Position numbers and translations under genes: made by a program. Positions 1 through 8,056 of a stretch of 64,000 bases of DNA are shown here, one piece after another. How positions within the stretch are numbered: the first letter of the stretch is position 1; each line of letters begins with the position of its first letter. This DNA is from Chitinophaga sancti (GTDB lineage Bacteria > Bacteroidota > Bacteroidia > Chitinophagales > Chitinophagaceae), in assembly GCF_034087045.1 (NCBI RefSeq), contig NZ_CP139247.1:2134001-2198000 (forward strand), given 5' to 3'. The notes under the pieces are model-generated. The model was not told where the DNA came from and made no database searches. It saw only the letters and a list, made by a program, of their open reading frames with translations.

Positions 1-359
1 AGCATTATTACCGTTATCCACATGAGTTTTCGGGTGGGCAGCGGCAGCGGATAGTCATCGCCCGTGCGTTGGCGCTACAACCTTCATTTATCATTTGTGA
101 TGAGTCGGTTGCCGCACTGGACGTAAGTATACAGGCACAGGTATTGAATCTGCTGATGCGCTTACGGGAAGAGTTTGGATTTACGTATATATTCATATCG
201 CACGATTTATCGGTAGTGCGTTTTATCAGTGACAGAATGATGGTCATGAATAAGGGGAGGATAGAGGAAGCCGGATTGGCCGATCAGGTCTATGAACATC
301 CGCAGAGTGCATATACAAAGCAGCTAATTAGTTCTATTCCTAAAAATATTTATGCGTAA
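1..359 (+). CDS. Peptide-type ABC transporter ATP-binding protein, C-terminal part
   Basis: The 5' part lies outside the window. The visible reading frame opens from position 3 and holds the ABC signature (FSGGQRQR), a Walker B region (IICDES), the D-loop (ALD), the switch histidine (FISHDLSVV) and the C-terminal [15 protein letters not shown] stretch that typifies oligopeptide/dipeptide importer ATPases (OppD/OppF, DppD/DppF). It would energise a membrane permease at the cytoplasmic face. In most relatives the Walker B reads CDEPVSALD; here it is CDESVAALD, so the conserved Pro and Ser after the catalytic Glu are changed, while Glu itself is kept. Substrate cannot be told from this fragment. 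Confidence 0.9.
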   Translation, partial: HYYRYPHEFSGGQRQRIVIARALALQPSFIICDESVAALDVSIQAQVLNLLMRLREEFGFTYIFISHDLSVVRFISDRMMVMNKGRIEEAGLADQVYEHPQSAYTKQLISSIPKNIYA

Positions 360-391
360 TTAATTGTTTCATAAATATCAAATAATCATTT

Positions 392-422
392 TTTGACAGA
401 TGGTATATTATCAATACCTTTG
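392..422 (+). promoter_or_regulatory. Bacteroidota-type promoter of queA
   Basis: TTTG (-33 box, 392-395), 19 nt spacer, TACCTTTG (-7 box, 415-422) matches the known Bacteroidota primary-sigma consensus TTTG/TAnnTTTG with ideal spacing. Transcription would begin near 428, leaving a 5' leader of some 20 nt before the queA ATG at 451. Confidence 0.8.
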
Positions 423-450
423 CAACCTTTAAATTTATTCATACCGTAAT

Positions 451-1500
451 ATGAAACTATCACAGTTTAGGTTTGATCTTCCTTTAAATCTGATCGCACA
501 GCACCCTTCCAAGACAAGAGATGAAGCACGTTTGATGGTGGTAAACCGTGCCACCGGCAAAATCGAGCACAAGGTATTCAAGGATATCCTGAATTATTTC
601 AATGACAAGGATGTAATGATGGTAAACAACACGAAAGTGTTCCCTGCCCGTCTTTATGGCCGTAAAGAGAAAACAGGTGCCAAGATTGAAGTATTCCTGT
701 TGCGCGAACTGAACAAGCAGAATCGTTTGTGGGATGTGATTGTGGATCCTGCCCGTAAGATCAGGGTTGGTAACAAGTTGTATTTTGGAGATGATGAGTC
801 GCTGGTAGCGGAGGTAATTGACAACACTACTTCCCGTGGCCGTACAATCCGTTTCCTGTTCGAAGGTAATGATGAAGAGTTTAAGCAGGTGCTGGACACC
901 CTGGGTGAAACGCCACTGCCTAAGTACATCAAGCGTAAGCCTGAAGATGAGGACAAGGAGCGTTATCAGACGGTGTATGCCAAGTACGAAGGTGCAGTAG
1001 CTGCGCCAACTGCTGGTCTGCACTTCAGCCGTGAGCTGATCAAGCGTCTTGAGATCAAAGGTATTAAGTTTGCAGAGGTAACTCTTCACACTGGTTTAGG
1101 TACTTTCCGTCCTATTGAAGTGGAAGATCTGAGCAAACACAAGATGGATGCAGAGTATTTCAACATTGATGAATACGCTGTGAAGATTGTGAACAAAGCG
1201 AAAGAAGAAAATCGTAAAGTATGTGCGATCGGTACTACAACTGTAAGGGCTGTAGAATCTTCCGTGACTGCGCAGAACATGCTGAAAGCAGCAGAAGGAT
1301 GGACGAACACATTCATTCATCCGCCTTATGATTTCGCTATCCCTAATGCTTTGGTAACGAACTTCCACCTGCCTAAGACAAGTCTGCTGATCATGGTGTG
1401 TGCTTTTGCTGGTTATGATCTGGTGATGGAAGCTTACCAACAGGCTATCAAGGAGAAATACCGTTTCTTCAGCTATGGCGATGCTATGCTGATCCTCTAA
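451..1500 (+). CDS. queA: tRNA preQ1(34) S-adenosylmethionine ribosyltransferase-isomerase QueA
   Basis: Cytosolic enzyme that transfers and isomerises the ribosyl part of S-adenosylmethionine onto preQ1 at the tRNA wobble position, giving epoxyqueuosine. The 349-aa length is normal for the family. Family landmarks are the N-terminal LPxxLIAQHPS block, the [12 protein letters not shown] strand, [15 protein letters not shown], and the highly conserved AAPTAGLHF and [10 protein letters not shown] motifs, followed by [10 protein letters not shown] near residue 270. ATG at 451 follows a good promoter. It stands alone: its own promoter lies before it and a terminator follows. The full length and motifs leave little doubt. 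Confidence 0.97.
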   Translation: MKLSQFRFDLPLNLIAQHPSKTRDEARLMVVNRATGKIEHKVFKDILNYFNDKDVMMVNNTKVFPARLYGRKEKTGAKIEVFLLRELNKQNRLWDVIVDPARKIRVGNKLYFGDDESLVAEVIDNTTSRGRTIRFLFEGNDEEFKQVLDTLGETPLPKYIKRKPEDEDKERYQTVYAKYEGAVAAPTAGLHFSRELIKRLEIKGIKFAEVTLHTGLGTFRPIEVEDLSKHKMDAEYFNIDEYAVKIVNKAKEENRKVCAIGTTTVRAVESSVTAQNMLKAAEGWTNTFIHPPYDFAIPNALVTNFHLPKTSLLIMVCAFAGYDLVMEAYQQAIKEKYRFFSYGDAMLIL

Positions 1501-1526
1501 TAAACGAAACAGATTCTCAATTATTT

Positions 1527-1564
1527 ATTGCGAATGGTACTGCTTAGGCAGGATCATTCGCAAT
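1527..1564 (+). terminator. Intrinsic terminator after queA
   Basis: Arms ATTGCGAATG (1527-1536) and CATTCGCAAT (1555-1564) pair perfectly, with an inner CTGC/GCAG stem, followed by TTTAATTT. It ends 13 nt before the ispD start, so ispD needs either readthrough or its own promoter. Confidence 0.75.
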
Positions 1565-1577
1565 TTAATTTCAGCTC

Positions 1578-2249
1578 GTGGAACAACGAAAGAAAGTAGC
1601 CATCATTGTAGCCGGAGGTTCCGGTACCCGCATGGGAAGTGCCGTTCCCAAACAGTTTCTGGAACTGGCCGGAAAGCCGGTATTATGGCACACCGTCAAT
1701 GCTTTTGTGCAGGCGTATGCTGATATGGAGATCGTATTGGTATTGCCGGAGGCCCATTTCAGTTATGTGGCTGAATGGATAGGCGATTTTAAGCAGGTGA
1801 TGTTGGTGAAAGGAGGGGAAACCCGTTTCAATTCTGTACTCAACGGGTTGAAGACGGTGCAGGCACCGGCAGTGATTTTTGTACACGATGGTGTAAGGCC
1901 GCTGGTTAGCAGAGCATTGATCCACCGTTGTTATGAAGGAGCAGTAGCGCAGGGAAGTGCCATCCCTGTGATTGATATGAAAGATAGTATCCGCGAGTTG
2001 GTAGGGGATGGTAACAGGGCGGTAAACAGAGAGCAATATAAGATCATACAGACCCCGCAGACATTCCTCTCGGAATGGATCCTGCCCGCATTTGAGCAAC
2101 CTTTTGATCCGTTATTCACAGATGAAGCAACGGTAGTAGAGCGGCAGGGTCGCCAGGTACAGTTGGTACCCGGCGACGAAGCGAATATAAAAATCACCCG
2201 TCCGCTGGATCTTACGATCGCGGAGGCCTTGTTAGGAACAAGAAATTAA
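1578..2249 (+). CDS. ispD: 2-C-methyl-D-erythritol 4-phosphate cytidylyltransferase IspD
   Basis: Third step of the MEP (non-mevalonate) isoprenoid pathway: CTP plus methylerythritol phosphate gives CDP-methylerythritol. The nucleotide-binding AAGG-type loop is seen as IIVAGGSGTRMG with the following PKQFLEL, and the HDGVRPLV motif lies near residue 105. The 223-aa length fits the single-domain enzyme (no IspF fusion). The start is a GTG at 1578, the only start that gives the complete N-terminal strand; no closer ATG exists before the AGG loop. The 3' end overlaps the convergent oxidoreductase gene by 4 nt. Confidence 0.95.
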   Translation: MEQRKKVAIIVAGGSGTRMGSAVPKQFLELAGKPVLWHTVNAFVQAYADMEIVLVLPEAHFSYVAEWIGDFKQVMLVKGGETRFNSVLNGLKTVQAPAVIFVHDGVRPLVSRALIHRCYEGAVAQGSAIPVIDMKDSIRELVGDGNRAVNREQYKIIQTPQTFLSEWILPAFEQPFDPLFTDEATVVERQGRQVQLVPGDEANIKITRPLDLTIAEALLGTRN

Positions 2250-3223
2250 GCTTCTGAAGATAATCCCTTATTGATTTTAGCAAGGATCTGATGTGCTACT
2301 TCCATAGCCTGCAGACCATCAATTGCATTCACCGGTACAGGTTTATTCAGTAGAATAGCATCTCTGAACAATTCCAGCTCCATTCTGATCGCGTTCACCT
2401 GTTTGATTTCAGGATTGTCGATAGCGATGGTTTTTTTACCGCTGTTGGTATCTATATCCAATGTGAATAGCCCTTCATCTTCTGGTGTTTTCAGCTTGAT
2501 GATTTCAGTCTTCTTATCCAGGAAGTCGATGCCGATGTAAGCATCTTTCTGGAAGAGGCGCATTTTGCGCATCTTTTTCAGAGAGATACGGCTGGATGTC
2601 AGGTTGGCTACGCAGCCGTTATGGAATTCAATGCGAACATTGGCTATATCAGGTGTATCGCTCATCACAGCGACGCCACTGGCAGAGATACGGTTCACGG
2701 TTGACTGTACGATACTGAGCACGATGTCGATATCATGGATCATCAGGTCCAGAATTACGCTTACGTCCGTACCACGTGGATTAAATTCAGCCAGGCGATG
2801 TACTTCGATGAACATGGGGTTGAGTGCATGTCCTTTCAGCGCAAGGAAAGCCGGGTTGAAACGTTCCACATGACCTACCTGGAATTTGATATTAGCTTCT
2901 TCCACCAGTTTCACCAGTGTTTTAGCTTCTTCCATGGTATTGGTCATAGGTTTCTCCACGAAAATGTGCTTTCCGTTACGGATAGCGCTTTCACATAACT
3001 TGAAGTGCTGGGTGGTAGGAGCGATGATATCAATGGCATCAGAAGCCTGTATCAGTTCTTCCGCGGTCGAGAATCTCGGAATCTGGTATTGCTGTGCTAC
3101 ACTGGCGGCATTGCTATCACTTGGATCAAAAAAGCCGACTACTTCTACGTCTTTTATGGTGGCCCATTGAGAAAGATGGATCTTACCCAGGTGCCCCACA
3201 CCAAAGATTCCTATTTTGAGCAT
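2246..3223 (-). CDS. Gfo/Idh/MocA family NAD(P)-dependent oxidoreductase
   Basis: A 325-aa two-domain oxidoreductase. The N-terminal Rossmann fold begins at once with the GxGxxG loop (IGIFGVGHLGKIH). The family EKP motif is seen as FVEKPMTNT near residue 95, carrying the Lys that normally contacts substrate, and MIHDIDIVLSI near residue 165 supplies the His/Asp pair typical of Gfo/Idh/MocA enzymes. Members oxidise or reduce sugars, inositols or nucleotide sugars; substrate cannot be read from the sequence. It is transcribed alone, convergent with ispD, and the ATG at 3223 gives a full Rossmann start. Confidence 0.88.
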   Translation of the reverse strand: MLKIGIFGVGHLGKIHLSQWATIKDVEVVGFFDPSDSNAASVAQQYQIPRFSTAEELIQASDAIDIIAPTTQHFKLCESAIRNGKHIFVEKPMTNTMEEAKTLVKLVEEANIKFQVGHVERFNPAFLALKGHALNPMFIEVHRLAEFNPRGTDVSVILDLMIHDIDIVLSIVQSTVNRISASGVAVMSDTPDIANVRIEFHNGCVANLTSSRISLKKMRKMRLFQKDAYIGIDFLDKKTEIIKLKTPEDEGLFTLDIDTNSGKKTIAIDNPEIKQVNAIRMELELFRDAILLNKPVPVNAIDGLQAMEVAHQILAKINKGLSSEA

Positions 3224-3310
3224 ATTATTCTTTGAAAATAAAATAATTGCGAATGTAAGGAAAAGACGGTGTTATATCCAAATGTTATATTATATATGTG
3301 AAAGTTGCAA

Positions 3311-4108
3311 TTATGCCATGGCAATCCTCATTCCGGAGAAGCCTAATGGAGAGTTGTTTTCTCTGATTAGCCTGCTCTTTACTGGTTGCTTTTTTTCTTC
3401 CTCCATCAGACCTTCTTCATTCAGACTATAGTACCCTGCCTGTGAAACGATGATATGATCCAGCACCATTATATCCAAAATGCTGGCAGCCTGTACCACC
3501 TTTCGTGTAAAAAGAATATCGGCCTGACTGGGACTCAGATTACCTGAAGGGTGGTTATGGCAAAGAATAATAGAGGTAGCTCCCAGTTCCAGCGCCTCTC
3601 TCAGAATCACTCTCACATCGGCGGGTGCAGAAGAAATACCTCCCACGCTCACACAACAATCCTTGATCACTGTATTCGCAAAATTTAAATAAAGTACATG
3701 TACCCGCTCATTGGAGCAATCTCCCAGAATGGGTTTAAAATATAAAGCTGCTTCCTGCCCGTTTCTGATTTTGGTTTTTGACAGCATGAATCCGGCCTGC
3801 CTTCGGCGCCCGAGTTCCAAAGCAGCTATTATTCTGGCTGCTTTAGCTTCGCCAATTCCCCTCAGTTTCTTCAACTGATTGACATTTAGCTTCCCTAATT
3901 CCTGTAAATTATTGGATGATTTGTGAAGTATTTCCTGTGCCAGCAACAATGCGGATTTGTTCTTATGGCCTGTATTTAATAATAAAGCGAGCAATTCTGC
4001 ATCACTCAATGTTCCTGTTCCTTTTATGATTAACTTGTGTCGTGGTTGGTCATCTGTGTGCCAATCTTTGATTGACACATGCCCGGCTAACGAATCAATG
4101 GTATCCAT
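3311..4108 (-). CDS. radC: RadC-family JAB-domain protein
   Basis: RadC family: an N-terminal helix-hairpin-helix region (LRGIGEAKAARIIAALELGRR) followed by a JAB/MPN metal-binding domain. The JAMM signature is complete: His-x-His within CHNHPSGNLSPSQADILF, and a downstream LDHIIVS. The family is named for DNA repair, but its biochemical role is still not settled. The start at 4108 (265 aa) places Met 11 residues before the conserved IKDW block; in-frame ATGs at 4135 and 4183 would give 274 or 290 aa, longer than is usual. Transcribed divergently from prs. Confidence 0.88.
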   Translation of the reverse strand: MDTIDSLAGHVSIKDWHTDDQPRHKLIIKGTGTLSDAELLALLLNTGHKNKSALLLAQEILHKSSNNLQELGKLNVNQLKKLRGIGEAKAARIIAALELGRRRQAGFMLSKTKIRNGQEAALYFKPILGDCSNERVHVLYLNFANTVIKDCCVSVGGISSAPADVRVILREALELGATSIILCHNHPSGNLSPSQADILFTRKVVQAASILDIMVLDHIIVSQAGYYSLNEEGLMEEEKKQPVKSRLIRENNSPLGFSGMRIAMA

Positions 4109-4299
4109 TCTTTCTATCTTTACCAAAAGATACATCTTTTCCCCCGGGCTTTCAATTTTTTTTAAATTAGCACTACAATCCACAGCATAGAATAGGTAAC
4201 CTCCTAATAATAAGAGTTTTACTTATTCGAAATAAAGCAAAGTCGTGTGTCTGGCCCTGTAGTCACCAAAAAATAAAAAAATTCATTCTCCAAATATCA

Positions 4300-4307
4300 T
4301 AGTTTTG
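4300..4307 (+). promoter_or_regulatory. -7 box of the prs promoter
   Basis: TAGTTTTG fits TAnnTTTG and lies 20 nt before the prs ATG. No clear TTTG -33 box is seen 19 nt upstream. Confidence 0.5.
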
Positions 4308-4327
4308 CAACCTCTTTTTCATAGTTC

Positions 4328-5272
4328 ATGCAACCATCAGTAAAAATATTCACAGGGAACAGCAATCCCGCGCTGGCAGAGAAAATCGCCAGCCGCTACG
4401 GCAACGGGTTAGGCAAATTGACAATTCAGAAGTTCAGTGACGGAGAATTCCAGCCAATTTATATGGAAAGTATCCGCGGTGATTATGTTTTTCTCGTGCA
4501 GAGCACTAATTCTCCATCGGACAACCTGATGGAGTTATTAATGATGATCGACGCAGCCAAAAGGGCTTCTGCCGGGTATATCACCGCAGTAATTCCGTAT
4601 TTTGGCTTCGCCCGGCAGGACAGAAAGGACAAACCTAGGGTAGCCATCGCCTCTAAGCTGGTAGCGAATCTGCTCACGTCGGCAGGTGCTAACAGGGTGA
4701 TTACCATGGATTTGCACGCTCCTCAGATCCAGGGCTTCTTCGATATCCCGGTAGACCACCTGGATAGTTCGGCAATTTTCATACCGTACATTGAGAATTT
4801 GAAGCTGGAAAATCTTACCTTTGCGTCCCCTGATGTGGGTAGCACTAACAGGGTAAGGGAAGTAGCAGCCTACTTCAACGCGGAAATGGTGATCTGCGAT
4901 AAGCACCGTAAACGTGCGAATGAGATCGCTTCCATGGTTGTAATAGGTGATGTGAAAGACAAGGACATCGTGCTGATCGATGACATCTGCGATACTGCAG
5001 GTACCCTTACCAAAGCAGCTAACCTGCTGATAGAAAAGGGAGCAAAGAGTGTTCGTGCATTTTGTACACACCCTGTGCTGAGCGGAAAGGCATACGAAAA
5101 CATTGAGAATTCTGTATTGGAAGAGTTCGTTATCTGCGACACTATTCCATTGAAACAGCAATCTTCAAAGATCAAGGTGATCAGTGTTGCTGATCTCTTT
5201 GCAGTAGCCATCCGGAACATGCATGAGAACAAGTCTATCACAAACCTGTTCGTGCATAGTCACCGCCGCTAG
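4328..5272 (+). CDS. prs: Ribose-phosphate pyrophosphokinase (PRPP synthetase)
   Basis: Makes 5-phosphoribosyl diphosphate from ribose 5-phosphate and ATP for purine, pyrimidine, His, Trp and NAD synthesis. The 314-aa length is standard for class I enzymes. Key blocks are FSDGEFQPIYMESIRG (ATP-binding/regulatory region), the flexible loop FGFARQDRKDKPRVAI, MDLHAPQIQGFF with the catalytic-loop His, and the PRPP-binding signature IVLIDDICDTAGTL near residue 218. It is followed 42 nt later by rplY, a pairing seen in many bacteria, and both probably share a transcript that ends at the hairpin after rplY. Confidence 0.97.
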   Translation: MQPSVKIFTGNSNPALAEKIASRYGNGLGKLTIQKFSDGEFQPIYMESIRGDYVFLVQSTNSPSDNLMELLMMIDAAKRASAGYITAVIPYFGFARQDRKDKPRVAIASKLVANLLTSAGANRVITMDLHAPQIQGFFDIPVDHLDSSAIFIPYIENLKLENLTFASPDVGSTNRVREVAAYFNAEMVICDKHRKRANEIASMVVIGDVKDKDIVLIDDICDTAGTLTKAANLLIEKGAKSVRAFCTHPVLSGKAYENIENSVLEEFVICDTIPLKQQSSKIKVISVADLFAVAIRNMHENKSITNLFVHSHRR

Positions 5273-5313
5273 TAGCAACAAGCTTATTTATAACAATTAT
5301 AAATGTTTAATCA

Positions 5314-5904
5314 ATGAAAACGATAACAATCGAAGGACAACTCAGAAGCGAATATGGCAAAAAAGCCACCCGCCAGGTACGTTCTGAGGGACAAGTGCCT
5401 TGTGTTATTTACGGGGGTGCTGAAACCGTGAGCTTTTCTGCTCCGGCTGTTGCTTTCAAAACGCTGGTTTACACTTCTGAATTTCAGCTCGCTGAAATCA
5501 AATTAGGTGCTAATACTTACAGATGTGTACTGAAAGATCTGCAGTTTGATACCGTAACTGACGAGCTGTCACACATCGACTTCCTGGAACTGGTTGAAGA
5601 TAAGCCAGTAGCGGTAAGTCTGCCAATCAAGATCGTAGGTCAGTCCGAAGGTGTTAAAGCCGGTGGTAAGCTGGTTGTAAAGATCAAGGCACTGAAAGTT
5701 AAGGCGCTGCCTAAGTACCTGCGTGAGAATATCGAAGTAAACATCGATAACCTGGAACTGAATGGTAACATCCGCGTAGAAGACGTAGTAGCTGAAAACA
5801 TCGAGATCACTAACTCTCCTCGTATTCCTATCGCTTCCGTAGTAATGACCCGTCAGTTACGTCAGGAAGAGGCTGCTAACGAAAAAGACGCCAAGAAGAA
5901 ATAA
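5314..5904 (+). CDS. rplY: 50S ribosomal protein L25 (long CTC/TL5 type)
   Basis: Binds 5S rRNA in the large ribosomal subunit. The 196-aa product has the N-terminal L25 beta-barrel (ITIEGQLRSEYGKKATRQVR, PCVIYGG) and the second CTC/TL5 domain (VSLPIKIVGQSEGVKAGG, RVEDVVAENIEI), plus a Lys-rich tail. The long form is usual in Bacteroidota, whereas gamma-proteobacterial L25 has only the first domain. Lies just downstream of prs and is followed by a strong terminator. Confidence 0.95.
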   Translation: MKTITIEGQLRSEYGKKATRQVRSEGQVPCVIYGGAETVSFSAPAVAFKTLVYTSEFQLAEIKLGANTYRCVLKDLQFDTVTDELSHIDFLELVEDKPVAVSLPIKIVGQSEGVKAGGKLVVKIKALKVKALPKYLRENIEVNIDNLELNGNIRVEDVVAENIEITNSPRIPIASVVMTRQLRQEEAANEKDAKKK

Positions 5905-5926
5905 TTTTCTTTATAGATATTTTTCC

Positions 5927-5965
5927 AAAAAGTCCCGTCCTGGTTCGTCCGGGATGGGACTTTTT
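5927..5965 (+). terminator. Intrinsic terminator after rplY
   Basis: Arms AAAAAGTCCCGTCC (5927-5940) and GGATGGGACTTTTT (5952-5965) pair with one G-U wobble around an 11-nt loop, followed by a T-rich run. Ends the prs-rplY unit. Confidence 0.85.
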
Positions 5966-6048
5966 CTATTTTTACGCCGTGGTTTGCAAATCTTCCGTAT
6001 ATATGGTGGATGCCGCCACGAGTTCGTGTTTATTAAATTAGTCGACAG

Positions 6049-6630
6049 ATGAAATACCTGATAGTAGGGCTAGGGAATATAGGCGCAGAATATGAGCATA
6101 CCCGCCATAATATTGGATTCGATATAGCAGATACCTTTGTTGCAAAGCACGGAGCTACCTACAAAAGCGAACGCCTGGCGGATGTGGCAGAAGTGAAATG
6201 GAAAGGGCGTACCCTTATTGTAATAAAGCCTACCACCTACATGAACCTGAGTGGCAAAGCCGTAAAATACTGGATGGACAAGGAGAAAGTCCCATTGGAA
6301 AATATCTTTGTACTGGTAGATGACCTGGCCCTGCCGGTAGAAGTGCTACGTATCCGCCCTGGTGGTAGCGATGCAGGACAAAACGGGCTTAAGAATATTC
6401 AGGAGCTACTGGGTACAAACCAGTATCCAAGGCTGAGATTCGGTATTGGTAATAACTATCCTAAAGGCAGACAGGTTGATTTTGTATTGGGCAAATGGCC
6501 TAAAGATGAAATGGTAATAGTGCAGTGGAAACTGGAAAAATGCGTGGAAATCATTGAAGGATTTGTATCTATAGGTTTGGAACGCACAATGAACAAGTAT
6601 AATAACCTTAAATATTCACCCGGAAGCTAA
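6049..6630 (+). CDS. pth: Peptidyl-tRNA hydrolase
   Basis: Releases tRNA from peptidyl-tRNA dropped by the ribosome. The 193-aa length is normal. The N-terminal VGLGNIGAEYEHTRHNIGF holds the catalytic-base His (HNIGF), KPTTYMNLSG carries the conserved Asn, and VDDLALP keeps the catalytic Asp. Oddly, the motif usually read GGHNGL is DAGQNGL here: the His that in E. coli Pth (His113) helps hold the substrate is replaced by Gln. Start ATG 6049 opens directly on the first strand. The gene stands between two terminators together with the next gene. Confidence 0.95.
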   Translation: MKYLIVGLGNIGAEYEHTRHNIGFDIADTFVAKHGATYKSERLADVAEVKWKGRTLIVIKPTTYMNLSGKAVKYWMDKEKVPLENIFVLVDDLALPVEVLRIRPGGSDAGQNGLKNIQELLGTNQYPRLRFGIGNNYPKGRQVDFVLGKWPKDEMVIVQWKLEKCVEIIEGFVSIGLERTMNKYNNLKYSPGS

Positions 6631-6674
6631 ATTTATAAATCCATTCATTTAACCTTAATTAAAGATTAACCGTC

Positions 6675-7286
6675 ATGAAAATTATATGCGTTGGAAGAAA
6701 CTATGCCGATCATGCAAAGGAATTGAAAAATGAGGTACCGACAGAACCTGTGATTTTCATGAAGCCTAAGAATGCATTGCTGCAGAACAACCATCCATTT
6801 TACTATCCAGAGTTTACCGACAACCTCCATTATGAATGTGAACTGGTGCTGAGAATATGCAAAAATGGAAAGCATATTCAGGAAAAATTTGCAGATAAAT
6901 ACTATGACCAGATTGGGATTGGTATTGATTTCACTGCCCGTGATCTGCAGGATAAGCAAAAACAGAAAGGATTACCGTGGGAGATTGCCAAGGCGTTTGA
7001 TAATTCGGCCGTGGTAGGGCAGTTTACTCCCATTACCCCTGAGTTGGATAAAAAGGATATTAACTTCTGTTTGTATAAAAATAAAGAACTGGTGCAGCAG
7101 GGTAATACGAAAGACCTGTTGTTTTCATTTGATTTTCTGGTGGCTTATATTTCTAAATTCTTTACGCTGAATATTGGGGATCTTGTATTTACGGGAACAC
7201 CCGCTGGGGTTGGTCCTGTGGAGATAGGGGATACACTGGAAGCGTTTATTGAAAATGATAGTTTGCTGGAGTTTATGGTGAAATAA
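6675..7286 (+). CDS. Fumarylacetoacetate hydrolase family protein
   Basis: A 203-aa single-domain FAH-family protein of the small cytosolic type (YcgM/FAHD1-like acylpyruvase or oxaloacetate decarboxylase relatives). Metal-ligand region is seen as YECELVLRICKNGK (Glu ligands), with GIDFTARDLQ and the C-terminal VFTGTPAGVGPVEIGD block typical of the fold. The reaction is probably cleavage or decarboxylation of an acylpyruvate, but the substrate is not shown by sequence. It follows pth by 44 nt on the same strand and ends at a strong terminator, so the two are probably co-transcribed. Confidence 0.9.
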   Translation: MKIICVGRNYADHAKELKNEVPTEPVIFMKPKNALLQNNHPFYYPEFTDNLHYECELVLRICKNGKHIQEKFADKYYDQIGIGIDFTARDLQDKQKQKGLPWEIAKAFDNSAVVGQFTPITPELDKKDINFCLYKNKELVQQGNTKDLLFSFDFLVAYISKFFTLNIGDLVFTGTPAGVGPVEIGDTLEAFIENDSLLEFMVK

Positions 7287-7304
7287 GTTTTGATGATATA
7301 AATG

Positions 7305-7337
7305 AACCGGCCTGCTCATTCACTGAGCAGGCCGGTT
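7305..7337 (+). terminator. Intrinsic terminator after FAH-family gene
   Basis: A perfect 14-bp stem, AACCGGCCTGCTCA (7305-7318) with TGAGCAGGCCGGTT (7324-7337), 5-nt loop, then TTTATTT. The gap that follows (to 7508) holds no gene; it contains TTGTTAGTTCTT-like repeats only. Confidence 0.9.
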
Positions 7338-7508
7338 TTTATTTGGATTTGTTTTGAGCGGCTTTAATCGAAATTCTTGTTAGTTCTTGAAATCAATTGT
7401 ATGGTTTTATCTATCCCATTCAGAATTTTGTTAGTTCTTTATATTACTTTTCTTCTAGCTTCTTTTTAGTGTAATCGATCAACCCTATGAATCTCGCTGT
7501 CCTTTAAA

Positions 7509-7982
7509 TTACTTATCTTCTGGCACCTGTTTCGTCAAAGTAACCTCATCCGGCACGTTGTTATAAATCACATCCAGTATCCTCGTCAGCTCCTGAAAAT
7601 CGTCTTCTGTAAGATGATTCCAGCCTGTTTTACGCATTTCCAGCACTAAAGGCCTTGCTTCCTTATACTTATCTGCGCCTTTAACAGTGAGTTGTAAATA
7701 TACCTTCCTGCGGTCCTGGGGAGATCCTTCCCTAAGTACCAGTTCTTTCTTAACCAGTAATTCAATAATACGGGAAACGGTGGTAATATCTTTCGATGTC
7801 AGCTTAGCGAGTTCGTTATGCGTAATCTTTTTGTGCTTATACAGGTTTTCTATCAGCAGCCATTGGTCAACAGTAATGTCCACTTTATGAATATCAAAAG
7901 TCTTTTGCCAGTAGTTACGGATTCTTTTAAGGGTGGCATCCAACTTAAAAAAAGATGGATTCGTTACGAAAGTATTAGGCAT
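7509..7982 (-). CDS. MarR family transcriptional regulator
   Basis: A 157-aa winged-helix regulator. The recognition region reads ITHNELAKLTSKDITTVSRIIELLVKKELV, followed by the wing REGSPQDRRKVYLQLT, which carries the Asp-Arg-Arg hallmark of MarR wings. It is divergent from the E1 dehydrogenase gene with a 74-bp shared spacer that holds two palindromes, so control of itself and of the dehydrogenase is likely. The ligand is unknown; MarR proteins of this kind often sense aromatic or acyl compounds. Confidence 0.92.
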   Translation of the reverse strand: MPNTFVTNPSFFKLDATLKRIRNYWQKTFDIHKVDITVDQWLLIENLYKHKKITHNELAKLTSKDITTVSRIIELLVKKELVLREGSPQDRRKVYLQLTVKGADKYKEARPLVLEMRKTGWNHLTEDDFQELTRILDVIYNNVPDEVTLTKQVPEDK

Positions 7983-7992
7983 AATTATTTAA

Positions 7993-8024
7993 ATTGCATT
8001 AGCAATAGTTGTATTAGCAACTAT
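7993..8024. promoter_or_regulatory. Probable MarR operator pair
   Basis: Two overlapping palindromes lie between the divergent genes: ATTGC-ATTA-GCAAT (7993-8006) and ATAGTTG-6 nt-CAACTAT (8005-8024). The half-site TTGyATTAGCAA recurs with a 15-nt step. The arrangement fits tandem dimer sites for the adjacent MarR protein; this is inference. Confidence 0.6.
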
Positions 8025-8056
8025 TTAATCTTATAAACATCCAAACAGGATATAAA

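Noticed and set aside
484..1089. Long minus-strand frame inside queA
   Set aside because: Antisense to a well-conserved gene, no family features, no start context.
7338..7508. Remnant of a second gene end beside marR (TTACTTTTCTTCT like the marR end)
   Set aside because: The likeness covers about 15 bases only and gives an 18-residue frame; too little to call.
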